Origin: an uncultured Ectothiorhodospiraceae bacterium
Lineage (GTDB): Bacteria > Pseudomonadota > Gammaproteobacteria > JAABTG01
DNA: 64,000 bases
Direction of reading: 5' to 3'
NCBI GenBank assembly: GCA_937867305.1
Contig: CALMKJ010000022.1
Coordinates: 1 to 64,000, forward strand
Part shown: positions 7,402 through 17,113 of the stretch, piece by piece
How the letters are laid out: the number at the start of each line of letters is the position of its first letter
Position numbering within the stretch: position 1 is the stretch's first letter
The notes under the pieces: generated by a model
Databases searched by the model: none
Seen by the model: only the letters and a program-made list of their open reading frames with translations
Told to the model about the DNA's origin: nothing
Made by a program: the position numbers and the translations under genes

Positions 7402-9453
7402 ATGCCCAGCTACACGACGCAGGACATCCGCAACATCGCGTTGGTTGGCGCCGGTGGCGCCGGTAAGACCACCCTCCTGGAGGCGCTGCTGCACGTGGCT
7501 GGCGCCATCGCGGAGCCCGGTCGCGTGGACAAGGGGACCACGGTCAGCGACTTCGACGCCCTGGAGAAGGACCTGCTGCACTCGCTGGACTCGGCGGTCG
7601 CGAGCTTCGATTTCCGCGGCCGGCATCTGAACGTGGTCGACACGCCGGGGCTGCCCGACTTCCTCGGCCGCTCCGTGTCGGTGCTTCCCGCCGTGGAGAC
7701 GGTGGCGGTGGTGATGGACCCCCACGCGGGCGTCGAGATGACCACCCAGCGTCTGCTCGAGCGGGCCGCGGAGCGCGGGCTCTGCCGGGTGATCGTCATC
7801 AACAAGATCGACGCCGAGGGCGTCGACCTCCCCGCCCTGCTGCAGCAGGCGCGGGAGGCCTTCGGCAAGGAGGTGCTGCCGATCAACCTCCCGGCGCGGG
7901 GCGGAAAGGGCGTCGTGGACTGCTTCTTCCAGACCTCCGGGGAGTCCAGCGACTTCTCCTCCGTGGCCGACGCGCACACGCAGATCATCGACCAGGTGGT
8001 GGAGGTCGACGAGGCTCTGATGGAGCTCTACCTGGAGCAGGGTGCGGACCTCCAGCCCGAGCAGCTCCACGAGCCGTTCGAGAAGGCGCTGCGCGACGGG
8101 CATCTCATCCCCGTCTGCTTCGTCTCCGCCCAGACCGGCGCCGGCGTGAAGGAGCTCCTGGACGTGTTCTCGCGCCTGATGCCGAGCCCCCTGGAGGGCA
8201 ACGTGCCGCCGTTCCTCAAGGGTGAGGGCGCCGAGGCGCAGCGGGTGGAGATCGCTCCCGACCCCAGCCGGCACGTGGTGGCGCACGTCTTCAAGGTTAC
8301 GTTCGACCCCTACCTGGGCAAGCTCGCCGCGTTCCGGGTCCACCAGGGCACGGTCACGCCGAGCTCCCAGCTCTTCGTGGGCGAGTCACGCAAGCCCTTC
8401 AAGGTCTCCCACCTGTTCCAGCTGATGGGACGCGATCGCCGGGAGATCGACGCGGCCATCCCCGGTGACATCTGCGGCGTCGCGAAGGTCGAGGAGGTGC
8501 GCTTCGGGGACGTCCTCCACGACTCCCACGACGAGGACCACTTCCACCTGCGCTCGGTGCGCTGCCCCTCGCCGATGTTCGGGCTCGCCATCGAGGTCAA
8601 GCGCCGGGGCGACGAGAAGAAGCTCTCGGACGCCCTGCGCAAGATCGCGGAAGAGGACCCCTGCCTGATCGTGGAGCAGAACCCCTCGACCAACGAGACG
8701 GTGATTCGCGGGCTCGGGGAGATGCACCTGCGCGTCGTGCTCCAGCGCATGCAATCCGCCTACAACGTGGAGGTGGAGACGCGTCCCCCCCGCATCCCGT
8801 ACCGCGAGACGATCACGACGAACGCGGAGGGCCACCATCGGCACAAGAAGCAGACGGGCGGCGCGGGGCAGTTCGGCGAGGTCTATCTGCGCATCGAGCC
8901 GCTGCCGCGGGGCACGGGCTTCGAGTTCGTCGACGCCGTGGTGGGCGGGGCAATCCCCAATCAGTTCATCCCCGCCGTGGAGAAGGGGGTACGCCAGGTC
9001 CTGGAGGGCGGCGCCATCGCGGGCTATCCCCTGTCCGACGTGCGCGTGACCCTGTACGACGGCAAGTACCACGCGGTCGATTCGAAGGAAATCGCCTTCG
9101 TCACGGCCGGGAAGAAGGCCTTCGTGGACGCCGTTGCCAAGGCCAGGCCGGTCATCCTGGAGCCCGTGGTGACGATTCAGGTGAAGACCCCGGCGAGCGC
9201 CGTCGGTGACATCACCGGGGACCTCTCCTCGATGCGGGGGCGGGTGAACGGCACCGACATGCTTCCGGGCGGGCGGGTGCTGATCGAGGGTCTGGTGCCC
9301 CTCGCCGAGGTGGGCAACTACCAGTCGAAGCTGAAGTCGGTCACCGGGGGCGAGGGGAGCTACACGATCGAGTTCAGCCACTACGACCCGGTTCCGCCGA
9401 AGGTTCAGCAGGACCTGGTGGCGGCGTACAAGCCGCGCGAGGAAGAAGACTAG
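7402..9453 (+). CDS. elongation factor G-like GTPase (EF-G2 family)
   Basis: 683 residues in EF-G domain order: GTPase domain with G1 GAGGAGKTT (16-24), G3 DTPG (80-83), G4 NKID (134-137) and SAQTG; a domain II beta-barrel; and domains III-V (GGAGQFGEVYLRIEP in domain IV). The RGITI switch I motif of true EF-G is missing, and G1 differs from AHIDAGKT. This fits the EF-G-like EF-G2 family, whose role is poorly defined, and not the translocase encoded with rpsL-rpsG. The ATG has a GAGGAG site. It stands alone in its own transcript and ends at a hairpin shared with ppk2. Confidence 0.88.
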   Translation: MPSYTTQDIRNIALVGAGGAGKTTLLEALLHVAGAIAEPGRVDKGTTVSDFDALEKDLLHSLDSAVASFDFRGRHLNVVDTPGLPDFLGRSVSVLPAVETVAVVMDPHAGVEMTTQRLLERAAERGLCRVIVINKIDAEGVDLPALLQQAREAFGKEVLPINLPARGGKGVVDCFFQTSGESSDFSSVADAHTQIIDQVVEVDEALMELYLEQGADLQPEQLHEPFEKALRDGHLIPVCFVSAQTGAGVKELLDVFSRLMPSPLEGNVPPFLKGEGAEAQRVEIAPDPSRHVVAHVFKVTFDPYLGKLAAFRVHQGTVTPSSQLFVGESRKPFKVSHLFQLMGRDRREIDAAIPGDICGVAKVEEVRFGDVLHDSHDEDHFHLRSVRCPSPMFGLAIEVKRRGDEKKLSDALRKIAEEDPCLIVEQNPSTNETVIRGLGEMHLRVVLQRMQSAYNVEVETRPPRIPYRETITTNAEGHHRHKKQTGGAGQFGEVYLRIEPLPRGTGFEFVDAVVGGAIPNQFIPAVEKGVRQVLEGGAIAGYPLSDVRVTLYDGKYHAVDSKEIAFVTAGKKAFVDAVAKARPVILEPVVTIQVKTPASAVGDITGDLSSMRGRVNGTDMLPGGRVLIEGLVPLAEVGNYQSKLKSVTGGEGSYTIEFSHYDPVPPKVQQDLVAAYKPREEED

Positions 9454-9465
9454 AGGGGGTCGGGT

Positions 9466-9490
9466 CCCCGCGCCCGGGTGCGGCGCGGGG
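9466..9490. terminator. bidirectional hairpin between EF-G2 and PPK2 genes
   Basis: CCCCGCGCC (9466-9474) pairs perfectly with GGCGCGGGG (9482-9490) across a 7-base loop, between two convergent genes. No T-run follows on either strand, so it is a stable barrier and not a textbook intrinsic terminator. Confidence 0.55.
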
Positions 9491-9503
9491 CCGGCAAGCC
9501 CGG

Positions 9504-11135
9504 CTACGCGACGCGCCGGGGGGTGCTCCCCCCCTTCTTCGGGGGCGGGGTGCGCCCGGCAGGCCTCCCGGCGGACCCCTTCGCGGCGGGGGGCGTTCGT
9601 GCGAGCGCCTGCTCCAGACGCTCGCAGAGCACCTTCAGCACCTTGATCCGCGCGTAACGCTTGTCGTTCGCCTCCACCAGGGTCCAGGGTGCCAGGCGCG
9701 TGCTGGTGCGCGCGATCATGTCGTTGACCGCGAGCTCGTACTGGTCCCACTTCTCGCGGTTGCGCCAATCCTCATCGGAGAGCTTCCAGCGCTTCCACGG
9801 CACCTCGACCCGCTGGTTGAAGCGCGCGAGCTGTTCGTCCTTGGTGATGTGCAGCCAGTACTTCACCAGGACGATCCCGTGCTCCACGAGCTGCTCTTCG
9901 AAGTCGTTGATCTCCGCATAGGCCCGCATCCACTCCTTTTCCCTGGCGAAGCCCTCCACGCGCTCCACCAGTACCCGCCCGTACCAGCTCCGGTCGAAGA
10001 AGGTGACGCGGCCGGCACGGCCCAGATGCCGCCAGAAGCGCCAGAGGTAGTGGTGTCCGCGCTCCTCGTCCGTCGGCGCGGCAAACGGGATGACCTCGAA
10101 GTGCCTCGCGTCGAGGGCGCCGGTGCACCGGCGGATCGACCCGCCCTTGCCCGCCGCGTCCCAGCCCTCGAAGACCACCAGCGTGGAGATGCCGTTCTTC
10201 AGCGCCTCCCGGTGCAGCAGGTTGAGCTCACCCTGGTACTTGTTGATCTGCTGTTCGTAGGCCTGCTTGCCGAGGACCAGCTTCATGTCGAGCGCCGAGA
10301 GCACCGTGGGCATCTTGCCCAGGGTGGGGGGGGCCGAGGCCCCGTCGGGGAGCTCCCGTCCTTCGGTCGGTTGGAGGGGCACGTGCAGGGCCTGCAGCTC
10401 GGCGGTGACCCGGCGCTCGGCCTCCAGGTGGGCCATGTGCTGGCGAATCGAGTCACGCAGGATCGTGCCGACCGTGAGACCGCGGTACCGCTCGTCGAAC
10501 CCCTCGACGATGTGCCAGGGGGCGTGCCCGGTGCTCGTGCGCATGACCGTGCGCTCGGCGGCGCTGATGAAGGCGTCGTACATGTTCCAGTGGCGCCAGT
10601 CTCTCTCCGTGACCCGCCAGCTGAGCGTCGGGTCCTTCTCGAGGGCCTTCAGGCGCTTCTTCTGGGCCTCCTTGCCCAGGTGCATCCAGAACTTGACGAT
10701 GAGCGCGCCGTCGTCCGCGAGCGCCTTCTCGAACGCGGCCACGCGGTCCAGACGGTCGTCGAGCTCCGCGGGAGTGATGTGGCCGTGGGCGAGGTCGACG
10801 ACGGGTCTGGAGTACCACGCGCGCAGGAAGAACCCGATCCGCCCCCGCGGGGGAAGGTCGCGCCAGTAGCGCCAGTACTCGGGACGCTCGGCATCCTCCT
10901 GGGAGGGGTCGTCGTAGGCCCGCGTGATGAGCCAGCGGGGGTCCATCCACTCGTTGAGCAGATTGACGGTCTCCCCCTTGCCGGCCCCGTCCACCCCGGC
11001 GAACACCACGATGACGGGGAAGCCGGCGCCGCGCAGCGTCTGCTGGAGCTCCAGCAGGTTCTGGCGCAGCTCCGTCGCCTGTTCGTTGTAGACCTCTCGT
11101 GTGACCTTGCGGCCCAGCTCGGCAGTCCTGAACAC
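9504..11135 (-). CDS. pap: two-domain polyphosphate kinase 2 (polyphosphate:AMP phosphotransferase)
   Basis: 543 residues from a GTG at 11135 with GAGGAG upstream; this start gives the [10 protein letters not shown] opening typical of the family. Two fused PPK2 domains each keep a Walker A motif: GVDGAGKGE (N-terminal) and GWDAAGKGG (C-terminal). A lid segment ([18 protein letters not shown]) is also present. Fused-domain members (class II) phosphorylate AMP to ADP with polyphosphate, so the enzyme likely recycles nucleotides using stored phosphate. The C-terminal tail is Pro/Lys/Gly-rich. It follows a small membrane protein gene with a 35-base gap. Confidence 0.9.
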   Translation of the reverse strand: MFRTAELGRKVTREVYNEQATELRQNLLELQQTLRGAGFPVIVVFAGVDGAGKGETVNLLNEWMDPRWLITRAYDDPSQEDAERPEYWRYWRDLPPRGRIGFFLRAWYSRPVVDLAHGHITPAELDDRLDRVAAFEKALADDGALIVKFWMHLGKEAQKKRLKALEKDPTLSWRVTERDWRHWNMYDAFISAAERTVMRTSTGHAPWHIVEGFDERYRGLTVGTILRDSIRQHMAHLEAERRVTAELQALHVPLQPTEGRELPDGASAPPTLGKMPTVLSALDMKLVLGKQAYEQQINKYQGELNLLHREALKNGISTLVVFEGWDAAGKGGSIRRCTGALDARHFEVIPFAAPTDEERGHHYLWRFWRHLGRAGRVTFFDRSWYGRVLVERVEGFAREKEWMRAYAEINDFEEQLVEHGIVLVKYWLHITKDEQLARFNQRVEVPWKRWKLSDEDWRNREKWDQYELAVNDMIARTSTRLAPWTLVEANDKRYARIKVLKVLCERLEQALARTPPAAKGSAGRPAGRTPPPKKGGSTPRRVA

Positions 11136-11170
11136 GTGCGGTCGGTCTCCTCGGCTGTGTCTGCTCCAGG

Positions 11171-11377
11171 CTAACTTCCCTTCCTGGCGGCGCGGGAGCC
11201 CTTTTCTTGCGGGGCGTGGCGGCCCCGGTAGACCATGCCCACGGGGATGAGAATGGCGCCCCCGATGAGCGCGACCCAAGCGGCCCACGCCGGCCAGGCA
11301 GGCTTCGGCGTGACCAGCGCGACGGCGCCGATTACCATGAGCCAGATGGACGCTTTGAGCAGGAGTCCGGTTTTCAT
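11171..11377 (-). CDS. small two-TM membrane protein, unknown
   Basis: 68 residues with two predicted membrane helices ([12 protein letters not shown] and [19 protein letters not shown]) joined by a Trp/Pro-rich turn, and a basic C-terminal tail. I do not recognise a family. It precedes the PPK2 gene on the same strand and is divergent from thyA by 66 bases. The reading frame is supported by its hydrophobic pattern; the ribosome-binding site is weak. Confidence 0.6.
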   Translation of the reverse strand: MKTGLLLKASIWLMVIGAVALVTPKPAWPAWAAWVALIGGAILIPVGMVYRGRHAPQEKGSRAARKGS

Positions 11378-11443
11378 AGGGGTACCCCGCGGCCCGGCAG
11401 GGGCCGTATGGCGGTTGCGGTCGCAGTCCGACGGTTCACGCGC

Positions 11444-12238
11444 ATGAAACGCTATCTTGAACTGCTGCGCCACGTGAGGGAACACGGGGTGCCCAAATCC
11501 GACCGGACCGGCACGGGGACGCTCAGCACCTTCGGGTGGCAGATGCGCTTCGACCTCGAGGCCGGCTTCCCGCTCCTCACGACGAAGCGTCTGCACCTGC
11601 GCTCGATCATCCACGAGCTCCTGTGGTTCCTGCGCGGCGAGACCAACGTGCGCTATCTGCGCGAGAACCGCGTGACCATCTGGGACGAGTGGGCGGGGGA
11701 GGGCGGGGAGCTGGGGCCGATCTACGGCTTCCAGTGGCGCTCCTGGCCCACCTGCGACGGCGGACACGTGGACCAGATCGCGGAGGTCATCGAGCGCATC
11801 CGGCGCGACCCGGACTCCCGGCGGCTCATCGTTTCGGCCTGGAACGTGGCCGACCTGCCGCGGATGGCTCTCCCGCCCTGCCACCTGTTGTTCCAGTTCT
11901 ACGTGGCGGATGGCCGCCTGTCCTGCCAACTCTACCAGCGCAGCGCCGACGTCTTCCTGGGCGTGCCCTTCAACATCGCCTCCTACGCGCTCCTCACCCA
12001 GATGGTCGCCCAGGTGACGGGCCTGAGACCCGGCGAGTTCGTGCACACGCTGGGCGACGCGCACCTCTACTCCAACCACCTGCAACAGACGGACCTGCAG
12101 CTCTCCCGGGAGCCGCGGGCGCTTCCCCGCATGCGTCTCACCCCCGGGGTGGGGGACATCTTCGCCTTCCGGTTCGAGGACTTCGTGCTGGAGGGGTACG
12201 ACCCGCACCCGCACATCCCCGCGCCCGTGGCGGTCTAG
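11444..12238 (+). CDS. thyA: thymidylate synthase
   Basis: 264 residues, identical in length to E. coli ThyA. It converts dUMP to dTMP with methylene-tetrahydrofolate, producing dihydrofolate, which the next gene's product reduces. The catalytic cysteine is C146 in PPCH. The dUMP-binding [19 protein letters not shown] and C-terminal IPAPVAV segments are intact. The ATG at 11444 gives the family N-terminus but no Shine-Dalgarno precedes it. folA starts 4 bases after the stop. Confidence 0.97.
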   Translation: MKRYLELLRHVREHGVPKSDRTGTGTLSTFGWQMRFDLEAGFPLLTTKRLHLRSIIHELLWFLRGETNVRYLRENRVTIWDEWAGEGGELGPIYGFQWRSWPTCDGGHVDQIAEVIERIRRDPDSRRLIVSAWNVADLPRMALPPCHLLFQFYVADGRLSCQLYQRSADVFLGVPFNIASYALLTQMVAQVTGLRPGEFVHTLGDAHLYSNHLQQTDLQLSREPRALPRMRLTPGVGDIFAFRFEDFVLEGYDPHPHIPAPVAV

Positions 12239-12241
12239 GCG

Positions 12242-12745
12242 ATGCTCCTGTCCCTCGTCGCCGCGATGGACCGCAACCTCCTCATCGGCGTGCACGGCCG
12301 CCTGCCCTGGCACCTGCCCGCGGACCTCGCGCACTTCAAGCGGATCACCCTCGGGAAGCCGGTGCTGATGGGCCGTGGCACGTTCGAGTCCATCGGCCGG
12401 CCCCTGCCCGGGCGCCACAACATCGTGATCACCCGTGACCCGGGGTTCCGGGCCGAGGGGTGCACCGTGGTGCATTCGGTGGACGCTGGCGTCGCCGCTG
12501 CCGGAGCGGCGCCGGAGCTGATGGTGATCGGTGGTGCCTCGGTCTACGCCCAGTGCCTGCCCCGGGCCGGGCGGATGTACCTGACCCGGATCGAGGCCGA
12601 TCTCACGGGTGACGCCCGCTTTCCGGCCTGGAATCCCGAGGAATGGCGCGAGGTCGAGCGCCAGCAGTTCGCGCCCGACGAGCGCAACCCCTATCCCTAC
12701 CGCTTCGAGGTGCTGGAGAGGAAGGGGCCGGTGCCGGTCCGTTAG
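12242..12745 (+). CDS. folA: dihydrofolate reductase
   Basis: 167 residues. It reduces the dihydrofolate made by ThyA to tetrahydrofolate using NADPH. Family landmarks are the opening VAAMDRNLLIGVHGRLPWHLPADLAHFK with the active-site Asp, GRGTFESIG, and MVIGGASVYAQ in the NADPH-binding C-terminal half. The 3-base gap after thyA indicates translational coupling in a two-gene operon. Confidence 0.97.
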   Translation: MLLSLVAAMDRNLLIGVHGRLPWHLPADLAHFKRITLGKPVLMGRGTFESIGRPLPGRHNIVITRDPGFRAEGCTVVHSVDAGVAAAGAAPELMVIGGASVYAQCLPRAGRMYLTRIEADLTGDARFPAWNPEEWREVERQQFAPDERNPYPYRFEVLERKGPVPVR

Positions 12746-12808
12746 CGGGCGATACGCCGGGGCCCCCCTTTCGTCAGGTTCGCCGCGGGGAAAGGCTGGT
12801 GGGCCGCC

Positions 12809-13630
12809 CTAGGGGCAGGGGACGCGGAAGGTGCGCTCGTCGTCCAGGCGCAGGGCCGTCAGGGCGCCGTGCCACACGCAGCCGCTGTCCAGGGGGTAGA
12901 CCCGGTGACGGGGCGGCACGCGGGTGTGCAGCTGCAGCGTCGACCAGTGGCCGAAGACGATCCGGCTCCCCGCGCTGCGCCGGTCCGGCACCTCGAACCA
13001 GGGCACGAGCCCCTTCGCCTGCGTGCCCGGCGGTCCCTTCGACTTCAGCTCCAGTTGTCCGTCGCGGTCGACGTAGCGGATGCGGGTGAAGCAGTTGGTG
13101 AGGAACCGCAGCCGCTCCCAGCCCTCGAGGTCCTCCGACCAGCGCCGGGGAGTGTCCCCGTACATGGCTGCGAAGTAGGCCCGGTGCTCCGGACCCTGCA
13201 GCACGCGCTCCAGCTCGGCAGCCCTGGTCAGCGCCGCGCTCACGTCCCACTGGGGCGGGAGCCCCGCGTGCACCAGGGTGAAGCCGAGGGACTCGTCGTG
13301 GTGGGCGAGGGGACGGTGCCGAAGCCAGGTGAGGAGGGGTTCCCGGTCGGGGGCGCGGAGGACGTCGTCGAGGGTGTCCCGGGCACGCAGGGTCTCGCCG
13401 ACGTCGGCGGCGATCGCGAGCAGATGGAGGTCGTGGTTGCCGAGCACGCAGACGGCGCGCTCCCCCAGGGAGTGGAAGAAGCGCAGGACCTCCAGGGAGG
13501 CCGGACCCCGGTTGACGAGGTCACCGACGCACCACAAACGGTCACGCCCGGGGTCGAAACCGACCTCTTCCAGCAGCCGCTGGAGGGGCTCGAAGCAGCC
13601 CTGGGGATCGCCGACCGCGTAGGTGGCCAC
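12809..13630 (-). CDS. apaH: bis(5'-nucleosyl)-tetraphosphatase, symmetrical
   Basis: 273 residues, close to E. coli ApaH. It hydrolyses Ap4A to two ADP, clearing stress-associated dinucleotides. The metallophosphoesterase motifs are GDPQGCF (near residue 7), GDLVNRGP (about 36) and GNHD (about 64), with a later metal-binding segment VHAGLPP. It lies 21 bases downstream of apaG on the same strand, the usual pairing. It is convergent with folA. Confidence 0.96.
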   Translation of the reverse strand: MATYAVGDPQGCFEPLQRLLEEVGFDPGRDRLWCVGDLVNRGPASLEVLRFFHSLGERAVCVLGNHDLHLLAIAADVGETLRARDTLDDVLRAPDREPLLTWLRHRPLAHHDESLGFTLVHAGLPPQWDVSAALTRAAELERVLQGPEHRAYFAAMYGDTPRRWSEDLEGWERLRFLTNCFTRIRYVDRDGQLELKSKGPPGTQAKGLVPWFEVPDRRSAGSRIVFGHWSTLQLHTRVPPRHRVYPLDSGCVWHGALTALRLDDERTFRVPCP

Positions 13631-13651
13631 CGGCGCGCGGCGCCCCGGCGC

Positions 13652-14038
13652 TCAGTGGAAGACGAGGGGGAGCGAAAGGCGAAAGGCCTGGATCTCCGCG
13701 TCGAACCGCACCCCGTCGTCGGCCAGCATCCGGTAGCGGCCGTGCATGGTGCCGACGGGGGTGGCGATCATCGCTGCGCTCGTGTAGCGGAAGCCCTCGC
13801 CCGGATGCAGGTGGGGCTGCTCCCCGACCACTCCGTCGCCGACGACCTCCTGCACGTCCCCGTCGGCGTTGGTGATGTACCAGTGTCGGCCCAGCAGCTT
13901 GGCCGGGACCGAGCCGGTATTACGGATCGTGATCGTGTAGGCGAAGACGTAGCGGGACTCTTCCGGCGAGGACTGTTCCTCGACATAGGAAGTCTCGGCG
14001 TTCACCTCGATCCGGTAGGGGCTCGGGTCCTTGTGCAT
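13652..14038 (-). CDS. apaG: ApaG domain protein
   Basis: 128 residues matching E. coli ApaG along its length (YVEEQSSPEESRYVFAY, TIRNTGSVPAKLLGRHWYITN, GEGFRYTSAA, GTMHGRY). ApaG is a fibronectin-III-like protein of uncertain function, usually encoded with apaH. An upstream in-frame ATG at 14047 has a better Shine-Dalgarno (GGGGTGA) and would add three residues. The comM stop lies only 10 bases before 14038, so comM-apaG-apaH are probably co-transcribed. Confidence 0.95.
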   Translation of the reverse strand: MHKDPSPYRIEVNAETSYVEEQSSPEESRYVFAYTITIRNTGSVPAKLLGRHWYITNADGDVQEVVGDGVVGEQPHLHPGEGFRYTSAAMIATPVGTMHGRYRMLADDGVRFDAEIQAFRLSLPLVFH

Positions 14039-14048
14039 GCCCCGCATT

Positions 14049-15572
14049 TCACCCCAATCGGGTGCCCCCTGCAAGGCGGCGGTCCAGCGAGCGGTAGCCG
14101 AGGGCCTCGGCCAGGTGCGGGGCCTCGATGCCGCCCGTGCCCGCCAGGTCCGCGACCGTGCGCGCGACCTTCATGACGCGGTGCCAGGCGCGCGCAGAGA
14201 GGCGCATGCGCTCGACCGCCGTCTGCAGCAAGCGCCGCTCGGGCGCTGCGAGGGCACAGTCGCGGGCGATCTCCGGCACGCTGAGGGTGCCGTTCGGTTT
14301 TCCGGCCCGGGCGAGCTGGCGTTCCCGTGCTGCGACGACCCGCGCCCGGACCTCGCGGCTGGTCTCCGGGGGTGGGCCCGTGCCGGCGAGCAGATGGTCC
14401 CGGGGCACCCGGGGAACCTCCACCTGGAGGTCGAAACGGTCCACGAGTGGCGCGGACAGCCGGGAGAGGTAACGGCGGGCCTCGGCGGGTGGGCAGTCCT
14501 CTTCGCGGGCGTCGAGGCCCGCCCCCCGGCAGGGGTTCATGGCGGCGACGAGCTGGAAGCGGGCCGGGAACTCCGCCTGGTGGGCGGAGCGGGAGATCAC
14601 GATGGAGCCCGACTCGAGGGGCTCGCGGAGCACCTCGAGGACCCGGCGGTCGAACTCGGGCAGCTCGTCCAGGAACAGCACGCCGTGGTGGGCGAGGGAG
14701 ATCTCCCCCGGCCGGGGGATGTTGCCGCCGCCGACGAGCGCCACGCCGGAGGCGGTGTGGTGAGGGGCACGAAAGGGCCTCGCGCCCCAGAGGTCCGGGT
14801 CGAACCCCCGTGCGCTCACGGACTGGATCGCCGCCGACTCCATGGCCTCCTCGTCGGTCATCGGTGGCAGGATCCCCGGCAGGCGGGTGGCCAGCATGGT
14901 CTTGCCGGTACCTGGTGGCCCTACGAACAGGAGGTGATGGTGTCCCGCCGCGGTGACCTCGAGTGCCCGCTTCGCATGGAACTGACCCAGGACGTCGGCG
15001 AGGTCGCCCCCGGGGGCCGGCCGCTCGGGCCGCGGCGCGCGCCGGGTGGCGGGCAGTCGCGCCGAGCCGTTCAGGTGGGCGCACACCTCGAGGATGTGAC
15101 CGGCTCCGTGGACGACGGCACCCTCGACCAGGCTGGCCTCGGCCGCGTTGGCCCTGGGGACCACGAGGCTGTGCCCGGCGCGCCGGGTCTGCAGCGCGGC
15201 GGGGAGCACGCCCCGCACGGGCCGCAGCTCACCCGAGAGGGCGAGTTCTCCGATGAGCTCGCACCCGGCCAGGGCCGCGGCGGGGATCTGGCCAGAGGCG
15301 GCCAGGATGCCGAGCGCGATGGGCAGGTCGAACCGTCCGCCCTCCTTGGGGAGGTCGGCGGGGGCGAGATTGATGGTGACGCGCCGCAGTGGATACTCGT
15401 ACTGGGCATTGAGCAGCGCGCTGCGCACGCGGTCCTTGCTCTCCCGGACCGCCGCCTCGGGCAGGCCGACGATGGCGAGGCCCGGCAGTCCGTTGGTGAG
15501 GTGCACCTCCACGGTCACCGGGGGTGCGTCCACACCGACCTGGGCGCGCGTCCTGACGATGGCGAGGCTCAC
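14049..15572 (-). CDS. comM: ComM/YifB-family AAA+ ATPase
   Basis: 507 residues. The N-terminal Lon-protease-like ChlI domain (VEVHLTNGLPGLAIVGLPE) precedes the AAA+ domain with Walker A GPPGTGKT near 217-224 and Walker B VLFLDELPEF. The Mg-chelatase C-terminal helical region follows. ComM is a hexameric helicase promoting branch migration during natural transformation in Vibrio and Haemophilus. Presence alone does not show competence. It is divergent from the torF-glnK-amtB operon. Confidence 0.93.
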   Translation of the reverse strand: MSLAIVRTRAQVGVDAPPVTVEVHLTNGLPGLAIVGLPEAAVRESKDRVRSALLNAQYEYPLRRVTINLAPADLPKEGGRFDLPIALGILAASGQIPAAALAGCELIGELALSGELRPVRGVLPAALQTRRAGHSLVVPRANAAEASLVEGAVVHGAGHILEVCAHLNGSARLPATRRAPRPERPAPGGDLADVLGQFHAKRALEVTAAGHHHLLFVGPPGTGKTMLATRLPGILPPMTDEEAMESAAIQSVSARGFDPDLWGARPFRAPHHTASGVALVGGGNIPRPGEISLAHHGVLFLDELPEFDRRVLEVLREPLESGSIVISRSAHQAEFPARFQLVAAMNPCRGAGLDAREEDCPPAEARRYLSRLSAPLVDRFDLQVEVPRVPRDHLLAGTGPPPETSREVRARVVAARERQLARAGKPNGTLSVPEIARDCALAAPERRLLQTAVERMRLSARAWHRVMKVARTVADLAGTGGIEAPHLAEALGYRSLDRRLAGGTRLG

Positions 15573-15660
15573 GGGGTCCCTCCCTGAGCGGCAAATGCCC
15601 GCCTACGGTAGCGCCGACTCCCTGCCTTCCGCAAGGTCGGGCGCGGCTCACCCACCCGCA

Positions 15661-15677
15661 TGCACCAGAATGGAGCA
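15661..15677 (+). promoter_or_regulatory. NtrC-type binding site upstream of torF-glnK-amtB
   Basis: TGCACCAGAATGGAGCA matches the enterobacterial NtrC consensus TGCACC-N5-GGTGCA with one mismatch. Its centre lies about 150 bases upstream of the start predicted from the sigma-54-like site. It sits in the 338-base gap 15573-15910, which has no gene. That position and the downstream glnK-amtB genes fit NtrC control. Confidence 0.7.
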
Positions 15678-15691
15678 CCTGGCCCGCACCC

Positions 15692-15708
15692 GGTGCCTCC
15701 CTGGTGCG
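15692..15708 (+). promoter_or_regulatory. weaker second NtrC-type site
   Basis: The right half CTGGTGCG (15701-15708) fits an NtrC half-site; the left half GGTGCC is degenerate. Its centre is 31 bases, about three helical turns, from the first site, like the paired sites at E. coli glnA. A separate perfect arm pair GCACC-C-GGTGC lies at 15686-15696. Confidence 0.4.
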
Positions 15709-15795
15709 GAGGGCGGGCTGGAAGGGCGTTCCTGAAGGCGCCCGGGGCCCGCCGCCAGGGCCGATTGCCTCCTCATCCCGCGCTGACCCGGGTGC

Positions 15796-15810
15796 TGGCA
15801 CGGACCTTGT
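15796..15810 (+). promoter_or_regulatory. sigma-54 promoter for torF-glnK-amtB
   Basis: TGGCACGGACCTTGT matches the -24/-12 consensus TGGCACG-N4-TTGC except for T in place of the last C. The GG pair (15797-15798) is followed after the required 10 bases by the -12 G. Transcription would begin near 15821, about 90 bases before torF. Confidence 0.65.
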
Positions 15811-15910
15811 AGAGACCCTCTCCGCAAGCTGCGAGCGGTCGCCCCGGCAGGGCGACCCGGGAACGCGGCGTCACCCGGGACACACCCGGCACCATCGGGA
15901 GGGAAAGGGC

Positions 15911-17108
<1,198 letters not shown>

Positions 17109-17113
17109 GGGGG

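Noticed and set aside
15686-15696. GCACCCGGTGC as a second full NtrC site
   Set aside because: Its arms are only 1 base apart instead of 5, so it does not fit the NtrC dimer. The half-site at 15701-15708 is a better candidate.
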